Of a stretch of 41,528 nt of DNA, positions 7,243-15,822 are shown in pieces. The stretch is from Bacillota bacterium (GTDB lineage: Bacteria; Bacillota; Sulfobacillia; JAJZYS01; JAJYTV01): assembly GCA_021847575.1 (NCBI GenBank), contig JAJZQO010000017.1:1-41528 (forward strand), in the 5' to 3' direction. Position numbers and translations under genes: made by a program. The notes below the pieces were generated by a model. It did no database searches. It had not been told where the DNA came from and worked only from the letters and a program-made list of their open reading frames with translations. Every line of letters begins with the position of its first letter. Position 1 is the stretch's first letter.

Positions 7243-9105
7243 TTGGACATCGCTGAGCGGATCGGGCGCGGCGAACCGCCGGCCGGCCAGCGGGAGTGGC
7301 GCGGCGACTTTTCGCAGTACATCCAGATCTGCAGGCGCCAGCCGCATGTCGCGGATCTCGCGCACCGGCGCGTTCACCGCATGCTCGTGGCGGCGGGCGG
7401 GGCGAAGGGCCTGTGCGAAGGCCAGCTCTTCGGCTTGGACGCCGCGTTTTCGGAGATCGACGCCTTCTTCGCCGCCGCCGCACAGGGGCTCGAGGTGCGG
7501 CGGCGCATCCTGTTGCTGCTCGGGCCCGTCGGGGGCGGCAAGTCCAGCTTCGTGGAGATCATGAAGCGCGGCTTGGAGCGCTTCTCGGTGGAGGAAGAGG
7601 GGAGTCTCTACGCCATCGCGGGCTGCCCGATGCGGGAGGAGCCTCTGCATCTGCTGACGGGGGAACTGCGCAGGGCGGCGGAGCAGGAGCTTGGCGTGGT
7701 CGTCGAGGGTGACCTCTGCCCTGTCTGCCGCATGCGCTACGGCGGGCTCACGGGCAAGGACCTCCTCGCCGTGCCCGTCGAGCGGGTGACGATCAGCGAG
7801 GAGAGGCGCCGCGGCGTGGGTACCTTTGCGCCGTCCGACCCGAAATCCCAGGACATCGCGGAACTGACCGGCTCCCTCGATCTCGCCGCCATTTCGGACT
7901 ACGGCGTCGAGTCCGACCCCAGGGCGTTCCGCTTCGACGGCGAGCTCAACGTGGCGAACCGGGGCCTGATGGAGTTCGTCGAACTGCTGAAGTGCGACGA
8001 GCGGTTCCTCTATACCCTGCTGACTCTGGCGCAGGAAGGCAGGTTCAAGACAGGACGCTATGCGCTGATGTACGCGGACGAGGTGGTGGTCGCCCACTCG
8101 AACGAGGCCGAATACCAGACCTTCATCCACGATGCGCGCAACGAGGCGCTCAAGGATCGCATGGTGGTGGTGCGCATGCCCTACGCCCTGCGCGTCAAGG
8201 ACGAACGGCGGATCTACGAGCGCCTGGTCGCCGATCGCCGGCGGCCCGACACGCACATCGCTCCGCACGCGATCGAGGCCGCCGCCACCTTCGCCGTCCT
8301 GACGCGGCTCGAGCAGAGTCGCCGTCGCGAGATCGGCCAGCTGCAGAAGCTCAGGCTCTACGACGGGGAGGAGGTGCCGGGACTCGGCCCGCGCGACCGC
8401 CTGGACCTGCAGCGCGAGAGTAGCCGGGAAGGCATGCATGGCGTCTCGCCACGCTACGTGGTCAACCAGCTGGCGCGTGCCCTCGTGCGTTCGGACGGCT
8501 GCCTGACGGTCGGGGCAACGCTGCGCGCCCTGTACGAAGGGCTGCAAAGCCATCCTTCGATCGAGGCCTCGGACCAGGAAACCTACCGCAACCTCTTGCA
8601 CGAGGTGGCGGAGGACCTCGGGCGTCGCCTCGAAGCCGAAGTCTACCCGTATTTCGTGGACGCCTTCGAGGACAATTTGGCCGCACTATGGCACCGCTAC
8701 CTCGAGTCGCTCGACGCCTATCTGACGGCCCTGCGCATCGGCGAGCCGGCGCCCGACGACCTGGAGCGGCGCCTGCGCAGCGTCGAGGAGGAGGTCGGGG
8801 TGACGGAGGCGCAAAAGCGCGCCTTCCGCGAGGAGATCGGCGTGTGGGCCGCCAGCATGCGCAGCCGCGGCCAGGTCTCTGCCCTTCCCCAGCACCCGGC
8901 CCTGCGCACAGCGCTCGAGCGGCATCTCTACAGCCGCATCCAGACGCTCGTGCAGGGTGCCCTCCAGGATGTGGCGCCAGGCGAGGCGATCGGCGCGCGC
9001 ATCACTGCGGTGCGGCAAAGACTGCTGCAGGAGGGATACTGTCCGCGCTGCAGCGAGGATCTTCTGCAGGCGCTCGGCGGACCGGTTCCCTTCGCCCTCG
9101 GCTGA
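7243..9105 (+). CDS. prkA: PrkA serine protein kinase / AAA+ ATPase
   Basis: 620 residues, close to the 631 of Bacillus subtilis PrkA, and homologous to enterobacterial YeaG. An AAA+ module comes first, with Walker A GPVGGGKS at 94-101, and the kinase-like domain is in the C-terminal half. Two CxxC pairs (CPVC near 160 and CPRC near the C-terminus) are typical of the family. PrkA influences sporulation entry and stress responses; both kinase and ATP-dependent protease activities have been proposed. The start is a TTG at 7243 with GGAGGGG six bases upstream. The frame is open for 390 bases more, but that stretch overlaps the hydrolase gene and lacks family similarity. The usual partner yhbH (DUF444) is not between spoVR and prkA or next to either. 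Confidence 0.95.
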   Translation: MDIAERIGRGEPPAGQREWRGDFSQYIQICRRQPHVADLAHRRVHRMLVAAGGAKGLCEGQLFGLDAAFSEIDAFFAAAAQGLEVRRRILLLLGPVGGGKSSFVEIMKRGLERFSVEEEGSLYAIAGCPMREEPLHLLTGELRRAAEQELGVVVEGDLCPVCRMRYGGLTGKDLLAVPVERVTISEERRRGVGTFAPSDPKSQDIAELTGSLDLAAISDYGVESDPRAFRFDGELNVANRGLMEFVELLKCDERFLYTLLTLAQEGRFKTGRYALMYADEVVVAHSNEAEYQTFIHDARNEALKDRMVVVRMPYALRVKDERRIYERLVADRRRPDTHIAPHAIEAAATFAVLTRLEQSRRREIGQLQKLRLYDGEEVPGLGPRDRLDLQRESSREGMHGVSPRYVVNQLARALVRSDGCLTVGATLRALYEGLQSHPSIEASDQETYRNLLHEVAEDLGRRLEAEVYPYFVDAFEDNLAALWHRYLESLDAYLTALRIGEPAPDDLERRLRSVEEEVGVTEAQKRAFREEIGVWAASMRSRGQVSALPQHPALRTALERHLYSRIQTLVQGALQDVAPGEAIGARITAVRQRLLQEGYCPRCSEDLLQALGGPVPFALG

Positions 9106-9150
9106 CGCTGCTTGCCATCGCGCGCAGCTTGCCCTATCGTTGGGCGCGAG

Positions 9151-9750
9151 ATGGGGGTGCTGATAGTAGACGGGTTCGACCGGACCGTGTTCCTCTGGTG
9201 GAACGGACTCGCCGGCAGGAACGCCTTCGTGGACGCGCTGGCGGTGCTCGCCGCCCAGTACGCCATCTTCGTCGTAGCGGGACTGATGGTCGTGCTCTGG
9301 TTCGCCTTGCCGCGCCGCGAGGCCGGTCTGCGACGGCAACTCCTGTACGCGGCTCTCGCTGCGGTCGTGGCGATCGCCGTCAATTACGCCATCTCCGCGC
9401 TCTGGTACCGCCCGCGCCCGTTCGTGCTCTACCCGCACCTGGTGCACCAGCTTGTGCAGCACGTCGCCGATGCGTCCTTCCCTTCGGACCACGCGGCTGT
9501 GGCGGCGGCGGTGGCCTTTGCCCTGCGCGGCCAGAACAAGGCCCTGCAGTGGGTGATGTGGCTGCTGACGGCGCTGATCGTGCTCGCGCGGGTGTTCGTC
9601 GGCGTGCACTGGCCGACGGACGTCCTCGGGGGAGTCGCAGTGGGCTTCGTGGCGGCGACGGCCGTCCAGACCCTTTCGGGGCCCCTCAGGCGACCGGCCG
9701 ATTTCGTCCTGGGCCTCTTCCGCATGCATGAGGGGCAGCGGGCCCGCTAA
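9151..9750 (+). CDS. bcrC: undecaprenyl-diphosphatase, BcrC type (PAP2 family)
   Basis: 199 residues if started at the ATG at 9151; an in-frame ATG at 9112 would add 13 residues of unlike character. The three PAP2 phosphatase motifs are visible: WYRPRPF, the ADASFPSDHA block and ARVFVGVHWPTDV, with the catalytic histidines in PSDH and VHWP. The wording around motif 2 is that of Bacillus BcrC rather than a generic PAP2 protein. Five or six membrane helices place the active site on the outer face. There it converts undecaprenyl diphosphate to the monophosphate and so recycles the lipid carrier for peptidoglycan and wall polymers. This fits the wall-polysaccharide genes to the right. Loss or overexpression in relatives changes bacitracin resistance. 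Confidence 0.88.
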   Translation: MGVLIVDGFDRTVFLWWNGLAGRNAFVDALAVLAAQYAIFVVAGLMVVLWFALPRREAGLRRQLLYAALAAVVAIAVNYAISALWYRPRPFVLYPHLVHQLVQHVADASFPSDHAAVAAAVAFALRGQNKALQWVMWLLTALIVLARVFVGVHWPTDVLGGVAVGFVAATAVQTLSGPLRRPADFVLGLFRMHEGQRAR

Positions 9751-9789
9751 CCCCTGCGGGATGACATATTTCGGAGGTGGACGCAAGCG

Positions 9790-10224
9790 ATGCTGACCGG
9801 AAGCATCACCTGGCTCAACAACATGGCGATGGTGGCGAAGAGCGGCAGCGGGCACGAAATCGTGATGGACGCCGCTGCCGCAGTCGGCGGGGAGGAGCGC
9901 GGCGCGCGCCCGAAGGAGCTCACACTGCTCAGCCTGGGCGGCTGCACCGGCATGGATGTGATTGCGATCATGCAGAAGAAGCGGGTTCCGTTCACGAGTT
10001 TCACCATCGACCTCGAGGCTGACACGTCCAAAGAGCACCCCCAGGTGTTCACGGAGATCCGGCTGGTCTACAGGACCGTGGGTGAAGGGGTGCAGCGCGA
10101 CCACGTCGACAGGGCCATCCAGCTTTCGCAGAACAAGTACTGCGGCGTGACCCACATGCTCAACAAGACGGCCAAGCTGGTCATCATCAGCGAGGTCAAC
10201 GGGGAGCGCAAGACACTGAGCTGA
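9790..10224 (+). CDS. OsmC/Ohr family protein
   Basis: 144 residues with the OsmC fold signature. Both conserved cysteines are present: Cys52 in LGGCTGMD and Cys118 in NKYCGV. In the family these two reduce organic hydroperoxides through a disulfide cycle. The spacing and sequence are closer to the YhfA-like OsmC branch, whose substrates are poorly known, than to Ohr proper. The ATG at 9790 has GGAGGT at 9773-9778, a rather long 11 bases upstream. It stands 39 bases after bcrC and is the last plus-strand gene before a convergent minus-strand gene. Confidence 0.88.
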   Translation: MLTGSITWLNNMAMVAKSGSGHEIVMDAAAAVGGEERGARPKELTLLSLGGCTGMDVIAIMQKKRVPFTSFTIDLEADTSKEHPQVFTEIRLVYRTVGEGVQRDHVDRAIQLSQNKYCGVTHMLNKTAKLVIISEVNGERKTLS

Positions 10225-10304
10225 AGGCTCAGGGGTGAACGCGGCCTCGGCGGTGCGGGGGCCGAGCGGGCCCGGGCGGCGGGCTCGCACCGTCCGCTGC
10301 GGCT

Positions 10305-10344
10305 GAAGAGAAAGCGGCCCAGGCCGTGTGCATGGCCTGGGCCG
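10305..10344 (-). terminator. intrinsic terminator of the acyltransferase gene
   Basis: A perfect 11-base-pair stem (CGGCCCAGGCC 10315-10325 with GGCCTGGGCCG 10334-10344, 8-base loop). On the minus strand it is followed by a pyrimidine-rich tail, CTTTCTCTTC. It lies 33 bases past the stop codon of the minus-strand gene. Confidence 0.8.
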
Positions 10345-10377
10345 ACCTGCGCCCATGGCCTCGGGTGCGGTCGCCGC

Positions 10378-12246
10378 CTATTGGCCGACCGCCCCGGCCT
10401 GCCTCGGCTGGCGTGCCGCTAGGGTGCCCGCCAGCAGGTTCGCGTAGAACTGAGCCCCCTGCGGGTTCAGGTGCACGCCGTCGGGGTAGAAGAACCCCGC
10501 ATGGCCCTGGCTTGCACCGTACCAGTCCACGAGCACCGTGTGGGGGTAGCTCCTCGCGACGGAGGCGAGCAGCCGGTTGACCTGCCCTTGCCATGGGCGC
10601 GGCACGCGTGTGTTGACGAGCAGGATCTCCTTGGCGCCTGCGAGGGAGCGCAGCAGCGAGAGGAGCGCGGCGCGCGTGTAGGGGCCGTTCGTGCCGAGTT
10701 CCAGGATCACTCTGGAGCCGAGTTGGCGCCGGGCCCTCAGTTGCGCGATGACAGGAGGCGTCTGCCAGAGCTGTCGGCCGACAACCGCGTCGATGGTGAT
10801 GCCTGGCAGCAACCGCTCGAGATACGGCGCCGCGTCGATCATCACCGAGTCCCCGATCGCGGTGACGTTGGCGCCCGCGGGCATCTGCGGGGACGACTCG
10901 GCCCGGGGCGGCGCCAGGCGCCCCCTGGGCGCGACGGCACGTCGCACATACACGTAGACGTTGGATGCAGGTGAGATGTGCGGTAGAGGTGGAGGGGGCA
11001 GGATGCTCAGGGACTTTGGCATCGTGCTCGCGGCCGCGGCCGGACCAAGGCCGACGAGACCGCCACAGGCGACGACCAGCAGGAGCGATGTCGTGGCTAC
11101 CGTGACGAGACCGTGCAGCGACAGGCTCCTGCGGCGCAGGGCTCGCCGGCGCCACAGCCGCCAGATCCGCTCAAAGGCCCCTTGCCTGATCGGCTCTTCG
11201 ATATAGCGCCAGGAAAGCGCCGCCAGCAAGATGGAGACAGCCACCTGCAGCCCGGCCTGCAGTGGGGAGAACCCTGTCTGGCCCACGGGCGTCGTCAGCG
11301 CGATAACAGGATAGTGCCAGAGGTAGATGCCGTACGACCGCACGCCGAGCCAGCGCAGCGGCTCTGTGCCCAGCACGCGTGCGACGCGGCTGCCAGGGCA
11401 GGTGGCCGCCGCGACGACCGCTGCCGTCGCCAGCGACAGGAGCGCGAGCCCCAGCGGGTAGAGGAAGGGGTCGCGCTCGCCGGTGGCGGCGAAAAGCACG
11501 AGGACGGCAACGAGCCCGCCAAAGCCAAGCAGGTCCAACGGCAGGCGCAGACGCTGGGAGACCTGACCGACCCGTCGGCTCGGCCACACCTGTGCCAGCG
11601 CAGCGCCAAGGAGCAGGGCGAACGCGCGCGTGTCGGTGCCGTAGTAGACCCTGTCCGGCCCCGCGCCGGAATGGAAGAGCACGCCCAGGGTGACCGCGGA
11701 GGCTATGGCCAGCGCGAGCGTTGCGACGAAGAGAGCCCAGCGCGGCAAAAAGCGCAGGCCCAGCCAGAGCAAGCCTGGCCAGACGAGGTAGAACTGCTCT
11801 TCCACCGCGAGAGACCAGAGGTGGGTCAGTGGTGACGGCGGTCCGAAGCTCGCGAAGTAGGAGACGTGGTGGAAGATGTACCACCAGTTGCTCACGTAGA
11901 GTGCCGCGGCGAGGACCTCGCCGCGCAGTTCACCGAGGCGCGCAGGATCGACCAGCGTCACATAGGCCGCGACGGCAGACAGGAGCACGACGAGGGCAGG
12001 CAGAAGACGGCGTGCGCGCCTCAGCCAGAAGCCCCGCAGGTCGAGCGAGCCGAGCCGTTCCCACTGGTCGATGAGGATGTCGCTGATCAGGTAGCCCGAG
12101 AGCACGAAGAAGACGCCAACGCCCAGGAGACCGCCTTGCGCCATGGGCAGGCCGAGATGGAAAGCGATCACGCCGAGCACGGCAACCGCGCGGAGCCCGT
12201 CAAGGCCCGGCATGTAACGGCCCTTGGCGGATACCGGCTTCGGCAC
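10378..12246 (-). CDS. OatA-like membrane O-acyltransferase with SGNH domain
   Basis: 622 residues in two parts. Residues about 12-400 form an acyltransferase-3 domain with around ten membrane helices, beginning PGLDGLRAVAVLGVIAFH, with His30 as the likely catalytic histidine. Residues about 460-610 are an extracellular SGNH hydrolase-fold domain with Ser467 in IGDSV, ELGTNG, and Asp589/His592 in PDGVHL. This is the architecture of OatA/YrhL-type enzymes, which carry acetyl groups across the membrane and attach them to peptidoglycan MurNAc or to a wall polysaccharide. Which polymer is acetylated cannot be told here. The GTG start at 12246 has GGGAG/GAGGT upstream. An ATG at codon 12 is a weaker alternative. 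It is a single-gene unit, opposite in direction to its neighbours. Confidence 0.92.
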   Translation of the reverse strand: MPKPVSAKGRYMPGLDGLRAVAVLGVIAFHLGLPMAQGGLLGVGVFFVLSGYLISDILIDQWERLGSLDLRGFWLRRARRLLPALVVLLSAVAAYVTLVDPARLGELRGEVLAAALYVSNWWYIFHHVSYFASFGPPSPLTHLWSLAVEEQFYLVWPGLLWLGLRFLPRWALFVATLALAIASAVTLGVLFHSGAGPDRVYYGTDTRAFALLLGAALAQVWPSRRVGQVSQRLRLPLDLLGFGGLVAVLVLFAATGERDPFLYPLGLALLSLATAAVVAAATCPGSRVARVLGTEPLRWLGVRSYGIYLWHYPVIALTTPVGQTGFSPLQAGLQVAVSILLAALSWRYIEEPIRQGAFERIWRLWRRRALRRRSLSLHGLVTVATTSLLLVVACGGLVGLGPAAAASTMPKSLSILPPPPLPHISPASNVYVYVRRAVAPRGRLAPPRAESSPQMPAGANVTAIGDSVMIDAAPYLERLLPGITIDAVVGRQLWQTPPVIAQLRARRQLGSRVILELGTNGPYTRAALLSLLRSLAGAKEILLVNTRVPRPWQGQVNRLLASVARSYPHTVLVDWYGASQGHAGFFYPDGVHLNPQGAQFYANLLAGTLAARQPRQAGAVGQ

Positions 12247-12439
12247 GTGACCTCGCTCCCTTCACCCAGGAACAGCAGGACAGGGCACGGGCCAGGGCGG
12301 GAGGGGCTTCGAGTTGTGGGTGAGGCAGGGTGTAGGCAACCCGCCAATAGAAATAGAACTTACGAGGATCTGCAATAAGTATACGGCGCGACGGCACCTC
12401 AGGTTCCTGAATATCATGCCCTTTTCGCATGAGTAGGTG

Positions 12440-12474
12440 GACATGTCGCTATGGATAGGGGGACGTCCATATGG
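12440..12474. repeat. cluster of short palindromes, possible operator
   Basis: Within 35 bases lie GACATGTC (12440-12447), TATGGA/TCCATA (12450-12455 and 12466-12471, 10-base spacer), GGACGTCC (12461-12468) and CCATATGG (12467-12474). The TATGGA/TCCATA pair has the size of a dimeric regulator site. It sits about 195-235 bases upstream of the acyltransferase start and about 440 bases before the acyl-CoA dehydrogenase gene. Confidence 0.3.
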
Positions 12475-12838
12475 CAGCCAGCAACCTTGGTATTGAAAAT
12501 AGGTAGACGGGCGGCGTGCCATGACTGGCTTCGATTGACGAAGGGCAACTTATACGTTGACTTGGGTTGCCTGACGGAGGCTCAGGAATGTAGATCGATG
12601 TGTCACCATGGACCACAGACTTTCGCCGGGCCGCAAGAGACCGGGACAGGCTGCCGTCGAAGCAGTTCTATGAGGGGCGGACGAGGTTATGACTGTCGCC
12701 GCGGGCCGGGGCTGCCTGCCTGGGGTCGGGGCGCTTCGCCGGCGAGCATGACGTGCGCCGCCACCCTGGAGGACGTTCCGGCGACCAGGCAGGTTGCGTG
12801 CTCGCAGGGACTTGAGCATCCCGACGGCCGACCGGCCG

Positions 12839-12867
12839 TTCCCAGCATCAGGGGCTCAGGCTAGAAT
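12839..12867 (+). promoter_or_regulatory. candidate vegetative promoter of the acyl-CoA operon
   Basis: TTCCCA (12839-12844), 17 bases, then TAGAAT (12862-12867). The -35 matches 4 of 6 and the -10 matches 5 of 6 of the SigA consensus. Transcription would start near 12874, giving a leader of about 38 bases with GGGAGG at 12899-12904 before the ATG at 12912. Confidence 0.5.
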
Positions 12868-12911
12868 CGACATAGGCGCACGATAGCGTAAAGGAAGCGG
12901 GAGGCGAAGCG

Positions 12912-14057
12912 ATGGATTTCACGCTTGCCGAGGAAGACCGCATGGTGCAGGAGACGGTGCGCGATTTCGCGGAGCGGGAACTCGGGCCCGGCGCCGCCGC
13001 GCGCGACCGCGACGGCACGTTCGATCTCGACGTATACCGCAAGATGGCCGAGCTTGGCCTGCTGGGACTGCCGATCGCAGAAGAGTGGGGCGGCGCTGGC
13101 GGCACCTACCTGCAATACGCGATCGCCGTCGAGGAGATCTCGCGGGTCTGCGCCTCGACGGGCCTCAGCTACGCGGCACACGTATCGCTGGGTCTGGGCA
13201 GCCTCAGCCTGCTCGGCAGCGATGTGCAGAAGGGCACCTATCTCGCGCCGGGAGCCAGGGGGCAGTACCTGGTCGCTTTCGGCCTGACGGAGGCTGGCGC
13301 AGGATCGGACGCAGGCGGCACGCGCACGCGCGCCGCCAAGGTCGAGGGGGGATGGCTCCTCTCGGGCAGCAAGGCGTTCATTACCAACGCCAAGTCGGCG
13401 GGCGTCAGCGTGATCACCGCCGTGACGGATCCGGGCAAGGGCGCACGCGGCATCACGGCTTTCCTCGTGCCGAAGGATACGGAAGGCTTCTATCCGAGCA
13501 CCTCTTACGACAAGATGGGTATGAGGGCGTCCGAAACGGCCGAGATCGAACTGCGCGACGCCTACGTGCCGGACGAGGCCATGCTCGGTGGACGCGGCGA
13601 GGGGTTCCGCGGCTTCCTCGAAGTCCTGGATGGCGGCCGCATCTCGATCGGCGCGCTCGGCGTCGGCATCGCGCAGGCGGCCCTCGAGGCCTCGCTCGCG
13701 TACGCCCAGACGCGCGAGCAGTTCGGTCAGAAGATCGGGCAGTTCGAGGCGATCCAGTTCAAGCTGGCCGACATGGCCATGGAAGTCGAGATGGCGCGCC
13801 TGCTGGTCCACAAGGCCGCGTGGCTCAAGGACCAGCACCAGCCGTTCGGCCAGGTGGCCGCGATGGCCAAGCTCTTCGCCTCGGAGGCCGCGATGCGCGC
13901 CGCGACGCAGGCGATCCAGATCCACGGCGGGAACGGCTACATCCGCGAGTACCCCGTGGAGCGCTACCTGCGCGACGCGAAGCTGCTCGAGATCGGCGAG
14001 GGCACGTCCGAGATCCAGCGGCTGGTCATCGCGCGCGGGCTCGGACTCGGTCGGTAG
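12912..14057 (+). CDS. acyl-CoA dehydrogenase
   Basis: 381 residues, a full-length FAD-dependent acyl-CoA dehydrogenase that introduces the alpha-beta double bond and passes electrons to ETF. Typical blocks are [28 protein letters not shown], the [21 protein letters not shown] stretch and [23 protein letters not shown]. The base is Glu363 in IGEGTSEIQ, the position used by short- and medium-chain enzymes; isovaleryl-CoA dehydrogenases have a small residue there and use another glutamate. The downstream genes nevertheless suggest a leucine/isovalerate pathway, as for the yngJ gene of Bacillus subtilis. The substrate is therefore probably a short or branched acyl-CoA. Strong RBS GGGAGG at 12899-12904. 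First gene of a five-gene operon. Confidence 0.93.
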   Translation: MDFTLAEEDRMVQETVRDFAERELGPGAAARDRDGTFDLDVYRKMAELGLLGLPIAEEWGGAGGTYLQYAIAVEEISRVCASTGLSYAAHVSLGLGSLSLLGSDVQKGTYLAPGARGQYLVAFGLTEAGAGSDAGGTRTRAAKVEGGWLLSGSKAFITNAKSAGVSVITAVTDPGKGARGITAFLVPKDTEGFYPSTSYDKMGMRASETAEIELRDAYVPDEAMLGGRGEGFRGFLEVLDGGRISIGALGVGIAQAALEASLAYAQTREQFGQKIGQFEAIQFKLADMAMEVEMARLLVHKAAWLKDQHQPFGQVAAMAKLFASEAAMRAATQAIQIHGGNGYIREYPVERYLRDAKLLEIGEGTSEIQRLVIARGLGLGR

Positions 14058-14082
14058 GCATCTCGCGAGGAGGACAACGCAA

Positions 14083-14292
14083 GTGGAGATCTTGAGCCCT
14101 ATGGCCGGCATGCTCCTGCGGTATTCGGTCGCGGTCGGCGACGCGGTCGCCGACGGCCAGGAGGTAGCCGTGCTCGAGTCGATGAAGATGGAGGTGCCTG
14201 TCGCCGCGTCCGGTCAGGGCACCGTCGGGGAGCTCAAGGCGGAAGTGGGGGCATTCGTCCAGGAGGGTGAGCCCCTCGTGTCCTTGCGATGA
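14083..14292 (+). CDS. biotin/lipoyl attachment protein (biotin carboxyl carrier)
   Basis: A 69-residue stand-alone biotinyl domain with the ESMKMEV motif; Lys35 is the residue biotinylated by BirA. Its length matches the small carrier of the Bacillus yng operon. It starts at a GTG with GAGGAGGA at 14067-14074, 26 bases after the dehydrogenase, and overlaps the carboxyltransferase by four bases (ATGA). It should carry CO2 from a biotin carboxylase to the carboxyltransferase encoded next. No biotin carboxylase gene is in this operon. Confidence 0.93.
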   Translation: MEILSPMAGMLLRYSVAVGDAVADGQEVAVLESMKMEVPVAASGQGTVGELKAEVGAFVQEGEPLVSLR

Positions 14293-15812
14293 GCGGTCGC
14301 GACGAGATTGTCGCCCGCCGGCGCGCAATCGCGCAGGGCGGCGCGCAAAAGTACCACGAGCAGGCGTCCCGGCGCGGCAAGCTGTTCGTGCGCCGGCGGC
14401 TCGAGCTTCTCCTGGACCCCGGCAGCTTCGTCGAGGACGGCATGTTTGCGAACGATCTGGCAGGGGATCTGCCCGCTGACGGCGTCGTCACGGGCGTAGG
14501 CCGCATCGACGGCAGGCCCGTGGCCCTGATGGCCAACGACTCGACGGTCAAGGCCGGTTCCTGGGGCAGCCGCACCGTGGAGAAGATCCTGCGCGTGCAG
14601 GAAATGGCGGAGCGCCTCGAGGTGCCGCTCTTCTATCTCGTGGACTCGGCCGGGGCGCGCATCACCGACCAGGTCGAGATGTTCCCCGGCCGCCGCGGCG
14701 CCGGACGCATCTTCTTCAACCAAGTCCAGCTGTCCGGCCGGGTACCCCAGATATGCATCCTGTTCGGGCCCAGCGCCGCCGGAGGCGCCTATATCCCCGC
14801 GTTTACCGACGTCACGATCATGGTGGAGGGCAACGCGTCGATGTACCTCGGCTCGCCCCGCATGGCCGAGATGGTGATCGGCGAGAAGGTGTCGCTCGAG
14901 GAGATGGGCGGCGCCCGCATGCACGCCAGCGTGAGCGGGCTCGGTGACGCCCTCCTGCCCGATGAGGAGGAGGCGATCGCCTGGGCGAGGCGCTACTTCG
15001 CGCTGATGCCGCAGAACTTCCGCGCAGGGCCCGCAGTCGTCGCCGCGGCGCCGCCTGTGGCCAAGGACCTCGCCAAGCTGATTCCCGAGAACCAGAACCT
15101 GCCCTTCGATATGCACGAACTCGTCGACGGCCTAGTCGACGAGGGCAGCTTCCTCGAGATCAAGGAACTCTACGCGCCCGAGCTGATCGTCGGTCTCGCG
15201 CGTCTGAACGGGCAGGTCGTCGGCATCGTCGCCAATCAGCCGAGCGTCAAAGGCGGCGTGCTCTTCGTCGACTCGTCCGACAAGGCTGCGCGGTTCATCT
15301 GGCTCTGCGACGCGTTCAACATCCCTCTCGTCTTTCTCTCGGACGTACCCGGCTTCATGATCGGCACGAAGGTGGAGCGCCAGGGCATCATCAGGCACGG
15401 CGCCAAGCTGATCACGGCCGTGTCGGAGGCGACCGTGCCCAAGTATTGCGTCGTGGTGCGCAAGGCGTACGGCGCCGGTCTCTACGCCATGGCGGGCCCA
15501 GCGTTCGCCCCTGAGGCGACGATCGCCCTGCCGGGCGCGCAGATCGCCGTGATGGGGCCCGAGGCCGCGGTCAACGCCGTGCACTTCAACCACATCCAGG
15601 AGCTGCCGCCCGCCGAGCGGCCAGCCTTCATCAGCGCGGAGCGCCAAAGCTACCGCCAGGACATCGACATCCGACGGCTCGCCTCGGAACTGATCGTCGA
15701 CGACATCGTGCCGCCCGAGAACCTGCGGGACGATCTCGTTCGCCGTCTCGGAGCCGCGGGGAGCCGCACAGTGCAGCAGCCGCCGAAGCGTCACGGCGTG
15801 CCGCCGGTGTAG
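14289..15812 (+). CDS. acyl-CoA carboxylase carboxyltransferase subunit
   Basis: 507 residues covering both halves of a biotin-dependent carboxyltransferase (beta-type, crotonase-like fold twice). The first half contains VDSAGARITDQVEMFPGRRGAGRIFFNQVQLSG, written here only as the family landmark from DSAGAR to RIFFNQ, then GPSAAGGAYIPA. The second half contains the VDSSDKAARFIWLCDAFNIP region, SDVPGFMIGTKVE and RKAYGAGLYAM. It moves CO2 from carboxybiotin to an acyl-CoA. Upstream carrier and downstream HMG-CoA lyase suggest 3-methylcrotonyl-CoA as substrate, as for YngE; propionyl-CoA or geranyl-CoA cannot be excluded. Coupled to the carrier gene by an ATGA overlap. Confidence 0.92.
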   Translation: MSGRDEIVARRRAIAQGGAQKYHEQASRRGKLFVRRRLELLLDPGSFVEDGMFANDLAGDLPADGVVTGVGRIDGRPVALMANDSTVKAGSWGSRTVEKILRVQEMAERLEVPLFYLVDSAGARITDQVEMFPGRRGAGRIFFNQVQLSGRVPQICILFGPSAAGGAYIPAFTDVTIMVEGNASMYLGSPRMAEMVIGEKVSLEEMGGARMHASVSGLGDALLPDEEEAIAWARRYFALMPQNFRAGPAVVAAAPPVAKDLAKLIPENQNLPFDMHELVDGLVDEGSFLEIKELYAPELIVGLARLNGQVVGIVANQPSVKGGVLFVDSSDKAARFIWLCDAFNIPLVFLSDVPGFMIGTKVERQGIIRHGAKLITAVSEATVPKYCVVVRKAYGAGLYAMAGPAFAPEATIALPGAQIAVMGPEAAVNAVHFNHIQELPPAERPAFISAERQSYRQDIDIRRLASELIVDDIVPPENLRDDLVRRLGAAGSRTVQQPPKRHGVPPV

Positions 15813-15822
15813 GAGGCAGGGC

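Larger units (their letters stand above)
12247..12911. other. intergenic stretch, AT-richer than surroundings
   Basis: 665 bases between two divergent genes. The part from about 12340 to 12620 is noticeably richer in A and T than the rest of the window and contains a cluster of short palindromes. A 137-codon frame in it reads as random sequence with many Cys, Arg and Gly and no family resemblance. The left end should hold the acyltransferase promoter and the right end holds a candidate promoter for the acyl-CoA operon. The composition could reflect a decayed insertion, but no terminal repeats or transposase remnants are visible. Confidence 0.45.

Noticed and set aside
8686-10356. A 556-codon minus-strand frame across the end of prkA, bcrC and the OsmC gene
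   Set aside because: It covers three well-supported plus-strand genes and has no family similarity.
12451-12864. A 137-codon frame in the AT-richer intergenic region
   Set aside because: No family, many Cys/Arg/Gly, no credible start signal. More likely non-coding.
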